64,000 bases of DNA from Nocardia ninae NBRC 108245 (GTDB taxonomy: Bacteria; Actinomycetota; Actinomycetes; Mycobacteriales; Mycobacteriaceae), in assembly GCF_007990755.1 (NCBI RefSeq), contig NZ_BJXA01000001.1, forward strand, positions 310,001 to 374,000, given 5' to 3'. The first letter of the stretch is position 1; every line of letters starts with the position of its first letter. This document shows positions 63,628 through 64,000 of this stretch, in pieces. The position numbers were made by a program, and so were the translations under genes. The notes under the pieces were generated by a model. It worked only from the letters and a program-made list of their open reading frames with translations. It made no database searches and was not told where the DNA came from.

Positions 63628-64000
63628 CCGCCGCCTCCTTGCGCAACCGGACAGGCAGGGCGGTGAGGCCACGGATGAGGAGGCTGTGCTGCCAGGTCGG
63701 CGTGGCCGCGTCGGGGGTCAAGGTGAGGTCCGGGAATCGTTGCAGCAGTGCGGTGAAGGCTATTTCGGCCTCGACGCGGGCCAAGGGGGCGCCGACGCAG
63801 AAGTGGATGCCGTGGCCGAAGGCCAGGTGCCCCCCGGCGTCGCCAGTGACGTTCAGTCGGTCGGGGTCGTGGTACCTGGCCGGGTCGTGGTTCGCGGCGG
63901 ACAGGGCGACGTACACGAGTTCGCCCGCCGGGATTTCGACGTCGCCGACCTGCACAGGCTCGGAGGTGTAGCGCACGGTGGCCCAGTCGACCGGGCTGTC
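63611..64000 (-). CDS. Cytochrome P450, C-terminal part (runs off the window)
   Basis: The last ~129 residues of a P450. The haem-binding loop AFGHGIHFCVGAPLARVE gives the Cys ligand, followed by the L helix; before it are VEIPAGELVYVALSAANHDP and the meander DPDRLNV. It is a bacterial class I enzyme needing a ferredoxin partner not seen here. The 5' end lies beyond base 64000. The 3' end overlaps the lipoprotein gene. Confidence 0.92.
   Translation of the reverse strand, partial: DSPVDWATVRYTSEPVQVGDVEIPAGELVYVALSAANHDPARYHDPDRLNVTGDAGGHLAFGHGIHFCVGAPLARVEAEIAFTALLQRFPDLTLTPDAATPTWQHSLLIRGLTALPVRLRKEAAVTTGE

Overview
The window is about 64 kb of high-GC actinobacterial DNA with short intergenic gaps. 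Frequent ATGA/GTGA gene overlaps, many secreted hydrolases, PucR-type and XRE/DUF5753 regulators, an actinobacterial SAM-IV riboswitch and candidate leaderless promoters suggest Nocardia or a close relative. That assignment is inference; no rRNA or other marker gene is present. I see no tRNA, rRNA, CRISPR array or intact insertion sequence.

Layout. 1-1.1 kb: a 72-bp tandem repeat array running off the left edge. 1.4-3.6 kb: a DUF4239 membrane protein coupled to a low-complexity repeat protein. 4.0-9.2 kb: a small accessory patch (DHFR-like reductase, DUF1330, HxlR, PhzF, MFS) containing relic genes and two halves of a decayed IS110-type transposase. 9.2-19.8 kb: lipoprotein, SDR, ArsR-LLM pair, M14 peptidase with divergent TetR, GGDEF, CGNR/EamA pair, EEP hydrolase and AAHS transporter. 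19.85-27.25 kb: a class I lanthipeptide cluster with FxLD leaders. 27.2-34.8 kb: SRPBCC-ArsR, PucR regulator, animal-type haem peroxidase, DctA-like symporter, DUF1206. 34.9-49.5 kb: secreted hydrolases (M1, S1/P1 nuclease, S15, M64) mixed with regulators and alpha/beta hydrolases. 49.55-52.9 kb: a SAM-IV riboswitch operon encoding a 25-codon leader ORF, a 2OG-Fe(II) oxygenase, a cyclodipeptide synthase and an MFS exporter. 52.9-64 kb: sugar porter, ASCH protein, amidase/GatC-like/MFS operon with divergent MerR, EF-hand protein, CoA-transferase, large lipoprotein and a truncated P450.

Two natural-product systems stand out. In the lanthipeptide cluster, three precursor genes (one only 53 codons), lanC and lanB are read leftward. 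A fourth FxLD precursor and an ABC exporter are read rightward from the same control region. LanB would glutamylate and eliminate Ser/Thr in the cores, LanC would close (methyl)lanthionine rings, and the ABC protein would export. No leader peptidase is encoded. In the riboswitch operon, all four cistrons overlap by stop/start fusion, so SAM level, leader translation, dipeptide synthesis, oxidation and export look like one unit. The cyclodipeptide synthase keeps the family's catalytic Ser, Tyr and Glu.

Many regulator genes have a convincing palindrome next to them (HxlR, ArsR three times, TetR, MerR), and strong hairpins separate most convergent or tandem units.
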